From contig NZ_LN831776.1 in NCBI RefSeq assembly GCF_000981585.1, forward strand, positions 7,383,216 through 7,447,215: a stretch of 64,000 bases of DNA, read 5' to 3'. Below, piece by piece: positions 60,725 to 64,000 of this stretch; the stretch's first letter is position 1, and each line of letters opens with the position of its first letter. Both the position numbers and the translations under genes were made by a program. The notes below the pieces were generated by a model that saw nothing but the letters and a program-made list of their open reading frames with translations, did no database searches and had not been told where the DNA came from. This stretch comes from Paenibacillus riograndensis SBR5 (GTDB lineage: Bacteria; Bacillota; Bacilli; Paenibacillales; Paenibacillaceae).

Positions 60725-61651
60725 TTATTTGGATACCGGAACAGCATCATAGTACTCTTCCAGCGTAATGCCCCGCTCCGCGATGGAGGCAGCAATATCT
60801 TTTCCTACATAGCGGACATGCCAAGGCTCATACATATACCCGGTGATCGCCTGTTTGCCCTCAGGGTAGCGGATAATGAAGCCATACTCAGCCGCGTGAG
60901 CTGCCAGCCAGTTGGCTTCCTCTGTTCCGGCAAAGCAGGTTTCTGCCGCGCATTTGCCATCCGTCCCGGACAGGTCGATCGCCAGCCCTGTCTGATGCTC
61001 GCTGTGTCCAGGCACGGCGCTATAGGTACGGGCTTTCTCTTCACCGTCTCTTTTGACATAGTTATTAAACAGCCGGGTCTGAGTAGCCTCGGAACGGTAG
61101 CCGGAAACCCCGGCCAGATGTACGCCGTCTTTCAGTGCACCTGCGAACATTTTCTCCAGTGCATCAGCAGCAGTCTTCCGCAGCATCCGTTTCTCAATCT
61201 TATCCGAGAAAATAAACGGCACGTCAGGATAGACCAGATCAGCCGGCTTATAGCCATCCGGCAGCTTGTACTGCTTATTGATCATAGCAGCCACACTATC
61301 TGGTTCGGCAGCGGTAAGCTCTGCTGCCGGATCGGCTGAACCGGAGCTGTCCGGATCAGAGGGCTTATCCGCTGGCGTTGGCGAAGGCTTCACGGCCGCC
61401 TCATTGCCGGAATTATCCGGCTCGGCAGAAGCCCCATCTCCAGTGGCCGTGTCTGATCCCTCTGGAGCGCCGCTGGCCACGGCTGAAGGCTCCGGTGCGG
61501 AGCCTGGCTGTCCCTGAAGCTCACCACCCGCGCTTGCGGAGGCTCCCTCCTCCTGTGAAGCCGAAGGCGACGGCGAGTTATATTTGCCTATCCCCCAGCC
61601 TACAGCAACTACAATAATGAGTAAAATGACGATTTTAGCAGTCTTAGACAT
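60725..61651 (-). CDS. VanY-like D-alanyl-D-alanine carboxypeptidase, membrane-anchored
   Basis: A 308-residue M15B peptidase that trims the terminal D-Ala from peptidoglycan stems. It has an N-terminal transmembrane anchor (about 7-24) and a long Pro/Ser/Ala/Glu-rich linker (to about 120). The catalytic domain has zinc ligands in SGYRSEATQ...GHSEHQTGLAIDLS (His, Asp) and EPWHVRYVG (catalytic Glu and zinc His). The start is the ATG at 61649-61651 behind GGGAGG. There are no VanA/B partner genes, so a housekeeping role rather than glycopeptide resistance is likely. Confidence 0.92.
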   Translation of the reverse strand: MSKTAKIVILLIIVVAVGWGIGKYNSPSPSASQEEGASASAGGELQGQPGSAPEPSAVASGAPEGSDTATGDGASAEPDNSGNEAAVKPSPTPADKPSDPDSSGSADPAAELTAAEPDSVAAMINKQYKLPDGYKPADLVYPDVPFIFSDKIEKRMLRKTAADALEKMFAGALKDGVHLAGVSGYRSEATQTRLFNNYVKRDGEEKARTYSAVPGHSEHQTGLAIDLSGTDGKCAAETCFAGTEEANWLAAHAAEYGFIIRYPEGKQAITGYMYEPWHVRYVGKDIAASIAERGITLEEYYDAVPVSK

Positions 61652-61870
61652 ATCCTGTGTTTCCTCCCAGAAAGTTAATGAATGCTCCAGACAAGCAGCC
61701 GATAAATGCACAGACGGAAATTTGGCTCCGGCTTCGTTTACCCGCTTAGAACCCGAAACACCCGCACCCTATTCGCTATAGGCAATACTCTATGACATCT
61801 GAAGTTCAAGTTATATTATAGACAAGCTTTGCGTCCAAAATGTTTCAAAACTTTAAAGATACACAAAGGC

Positions 61871-61926
61871 AAAAAAAATGTTACCACAGCATGCCAGCCT
61901 GAGCGGCTGGCCGTCCTATGGTAACA
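61871..61926 (-). terminator. DEAD-box helicase gene terminator
   Basis: Minus strand: TGTTACCATAG with GGCCAGCC pairs with GGCT/CTGTGGTAACA, followed by U8, about 30 bp after the helicase stop. Confidence 0.9.
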
Positions 61927-61953
61927 AGTTTCATAAAATGAAATCCAGCGCCT

Positions 61954-63828
61954 CTATCTGGAGGAGCCTCGGCCCCCGCGCGTGCCCCCGGAGCCGTTGC
62001 CCCGGCCGCCGCGCGATGAAGCTTTGCCTCCGCTGCTGCGCCCTCCCGGGCCGTAGCCGCCTTTGCCGCCTTTGGAGCCGCTGCGTGCGCCGCCCCCCTT
62101 GGCAGGCGCTGACGAACTCCAGCCCCCGGCGTCATTGCTGCGGGCTACATTCGCTCTATGTTTCGGGCTGGCCTGTGCGCCGCCCGGATTATATCCGCTG
62201 CCGGAGCCCGCTCCTTTGGAGGCTCCGTAGCTGAAGCCTCCGGCTTCCGCGCCACGGGAAACGTTGGCGCTGTAGCCGCTGCCCGGGCCGCCTTTGGAAC
62301 CGGCGGCCCCTTTGCCGCCGCGCTGGCCGGCGGCGCTTTCTCCGGCTGCATAGCCTGCAGCCGGGCTGCTGCTGCGGGCGTCGTAGCTGCCGTAGCCGCC
62401 GCCCGTTCTTGGCTTCGCCGCGCTTTTGCCGGCGTGCCCGCCGCCTCTTGGCGCAGCGTCGCCCCAGCCGCTGCGCTTGCCGCCAGCCGCTGCGCTGCGG
62501 CTGCGCCCTTCTGCAGGCGCGCCCCAGCCGCCTGCTTCCTTGCCGCGGCCGCGTCCGCCCGCACCCGGCCGCGCCCCGGCTTCGGCGCGCGGAGCTCCGC
62601 CGCTGCGCCCCTGGGCGCGCCCGCCGCGTCCATTGCGGGCGCCTTCCGGCACGGCGTTCTGGCGTCCGCCCTGCACGGAGATGAATTCGCCTACGCCGAA
62701 TTCATCCTTCTCGTACCGGCGGCGGTCCAGCCGCTGGGAGATGCCGTGCTCGATCAGCTCGAGCCCGGCGCGTTCGCGCGGCGAAGCGAACGTGATCGCC
62801 AGTCCCTTGCCGCCTGCGCGGCCGGTCCGGCCGATCCGGTGAATGTAGCTGTCCGCATCCAGCGGCAGATCATAGTTGAAGACATGCGTGATGCCCTCGA
62901 CGTCCAGACCGCGGGCAGCCACATCCGTGGCCACCAGCAGCTGCAGCTTCGCCTCGCGGAACCGTTTCATCACCGCTTCGCGTTTGCTCTGCGACAAGTC
63001 GCCGTGCAGCTCGTCGCAATCATAGCCGGCGGCCTGGAGTGCTTCATTCAGCTTGGACACACGGCGTTTCGTCCGGCAGAAGATCATCGCCAGGTAAGGA
63101 CGGTCCCGCTCGATCAGCGCGATCAAAGCTTCTTCCTTGTTGCGGTCCGAGCATTCCACCACCTGCTGGCGGATATTCTCCAGCGGAATAGGGGAACCGC
63201 TTTTAATAACGATATCCAGCGGCTCTTTCATGTATTTGCTGGCCAGCCGCTTGATCGGGTCCGGCATGGTCGCGGAGAACAGCATCGTCTGGCGGCGGTA
63301 AGGCACAGCCGTAATAATGGTTTCCACATCCTCCAGGAAGCCCATATGCAGCATTTGGTCCGCTTCATCCAGCACCAGCATCTTGACCCCGCCGAGATCC
63401 AGCGTTCCCCGGCGTATATGATCCAGCAGCCTGCCCGGCGTCCCGATAATCAGATGCCGGCCGCCTTCCAGCTTGCGCAGCTGCTTTTCCACATCCTGGC
63501 CGCCATATACGGCCAGAATTTTCACTCCGGTATGGCGCGCCAGCTTGCGGGCCTCCTCGGTAATCTGCAAAGCCAGCTCGCGGGTCGGTGCCATGATAAG
63601 CGCCTGCGGATATGCCTGCTCCACACGGATCTTGTCCATAATCGGCAGCAGGAAGGCCAGTGTTTTGCCTGTTCCCGTCTTGGCCCTTGCGATAACGTCC
63701 AATCCCTGCACCAGCGGAGGAATAGCTTCTTCCTGCACTGGTGTAGGCTTAGCAATCCCCTGACCCTGAAGCAGGCCGTTCAATAATTCCGATACTCCCA
63801 GTTCCTTAAAACCCGGCAAAGTCTCCAC
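61954..63828 (-). CDS. DEAD-box RNA helicase with long Gly/Arg-rich tail
   Basis: The helicase core (about residues 1-375) has motif Q (FKELG...PTPVQ), I AKTGTGKT, Ia PTRELALQ, GG, Ib TPGRLLD, II DEAD, III SAT, IV MIFCRTKRR, V ATDVAARGLD and VI HRIGRTGRAG. The remaining ~230 residues are a Gly/Ser/Ala/Arg-rich disordered tail with many GG, RGG and SRGG pieces, ending in RGSSR, much longer than in Bacillus CshA. Such tails bind RNA and can support condensates. The start is uncertain: GTG at 63828, or TTG three codons later, which has GAGGT at better spacing. It probably acts in cold-shock or ribosome/RNA turnover. Confidence 0.93.
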   Translation of the reverse strand: METLPGFKELGVSELLNGLLQGQGIAKPTPVQEEAIPPLVQGLDVIARAKTGTGKTLAFLLPIMDKIRVEQAYPQALIMAPTRELALQITEEARKLARHTGVKILAVYGGQDVEKQLRKLEGGRHLIIGTPGRLLDHIRRGTLDLGGVKMLVLDEADQMLHMGFLEDVETIITAVPYRRQTMLFSATMPDPIKRLASKYMKEPLDIVIKSGSPIPLENIRQQVVECSDRNKEEALIALIERDRPYLAMIFCRTKRRVSKLNEALQAAGYDCDELHGDLSQSKREAVMKRFREAKLQLLVATDVAARGLDVEGITHVFNYDLPLDADSYIHRIGRTGRAGGKGLAITFASPRERAGLELIEHGISQRLDRRRYEKDEFGVGEFISVQGGRQNAVPEGARNGRGGRAQGRSGGAPRAEAGARPGAGGRGRGKEAGGWGAPAEGRSRSAAAGGKRSGWGDAAPRGGGHAGKSAAKPRTGGGYGSYDARSSSPAAGYAAGESAAGQRGGKGAAGSKGGPGSGYSANVSRGAEAGGFSYGASKGAGSGSGYNPGGAQASPKHRANVARSNDAGGWSSSAPAKGGGARSGSKGGKGGYGPGGRSSGGKASSRGGRGNGSGGTRGGRGSSR

Positions 63829-63926
63829 CTCACATTTTTCTGTAATTTGTTCAATTCATATCACTATAGTTATCCAGTTCCTGGAGTAATGTAGGCAGGA
63901 TGCCGTTGCCGCATATTCAAAACAAA

Positions 63927-63954
63927 AGCGGAAGAACCCCGTCTCCGGAGCCCT
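63927..63954 (-). terminator. Terminator of a gene beyond the right edge
   Basis: Minus strand: CGGAAGGGCTCC and complementary CTTCCG with inner pairs, followed by CTTTTGTTTT. Confidence 0.5.
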
Positions 63955-63963
63955 TCCGTCTCA

Positions 63964-64000
63964 CTAGCCGCCCTTCAGCCCTGCAGATGCGCGGTCCAAA
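63964..64000 (-). CDS. C-terminal end of an unidentified minus-strand gene, partial
   Basis: The last codons read LDRASAGLKGG then TAG (63964-63966), 10 bp before a terminator-like hairpin. Only about 11 residues are inside the window, so no function can be given, and the frame itself is inferred from the terminator position. Confidence 0.3.
   Translation of the reverse strand, partial: LDRASAGLKGG

Noticed and set aside
60725..61651. Vancomycin resistance determinant
   Set aside because: VanY-type fold is clear, but no vanHAX or VanRS genes are nearby, so a cell-wall housekeeping role is more likely.
62158..63786. 542-codon plus-strand open frame
   Set aside because: Antisense to the DEAD-box helicase; due to GC-rich codons.

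Overview
The window is a 64 kb chromosomal segment that looks like Paenibacillus (Firmicutes, moderately high GC). Indicators are strong AGGAGG-type ribosome binding sites, TTG/GTG starts, a Spo0E-like sporulation phosphatase, RRNPP-type peptide receptors, YesM/YesN two-component regulation of a CUT1 sugar transporter, prfA-prmC in tandem, DUF2164 and DUF3243 proteins, and U-run intrinsic terminators behind most units. I saw no rRNA, tRNA, prophage or CRISPR.

Layout. 0-7 kb: SEDS protein (partial), prmC, prfA, ychF, a GNAT enzyme and fni. 7-15 kb: a membrane-anchored phospholipase-D-like protein, cardiolipin synthase, a TetR regulator with an RND pump, then a candidate small RNA. 15-17.5 kb: TorD-like chaperone divergent from moaA. 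17.5-21 kb: a peptide-signalling locus with two paralogous HTH-TPR receptors, a small Spo0E-like gene and a 47-residue Phr/Alo-type propeptide that overlaps the 3' end of its receptor. 21-25 kb: LysE exporter/MocR regulator pair, TetR with a perfect operator, SDR. 25-29.5 kb: ABC exporter, OmpR-type response regulator and kinase, mobA. 30-40 kb: YesM/YesN, ABC permeases, lipoprotein, GH43 glycosidase and MFS, a hemicellulose-oligosaccharide utilisation unit. 40-43 kb: glnS, DUF2164, GNAT. 44-49 kb: MOSC, GNAT, MFS, molybdopterin oxidoreductase. 49-54 kb: formate channel, NADH oxidase with Fnr-like boxes, fhs, Gpx. 54-58 kb: LLM flavin enzyme, DUF3243, FAD oxidoreductase. 58.7-60.6 kb: a group II intron placed just behind a terminator. 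60.7-64 kb: VanY-like carboxypeptidase and a DEAD-box helicase with a long RGG-type tail.

Functional links. Molybdenum cofactor and formate/anaerobic genes recur (moaA, TorD-like, mobA, MOSC protein, molybdopterin oxidoreductase, formate channel, fhs, NADH oxidase), and two of these promoters carry TGTGA-N6-TCACA-like boxes spaced 29 bp.

Most unusual non-coding signal. Intergenic regions hold a family of roughly 20-24 nt, partly palindromic motifs that recur with a strict step of about 51 bp at six or more unlinked places (681-864, 23562-23633, 29644-29827, 39810-40139, 43641-43820, 57975-58357). Two places share the same four-motif composite, and two others share a two-motif composite. Alignment of the sub-families suggests a common ancestor. 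A separate 40-bp tandem array (43070-43430) and a 59-nt near-perfect hairpin follow the GNAT gene at 42.4 kb.
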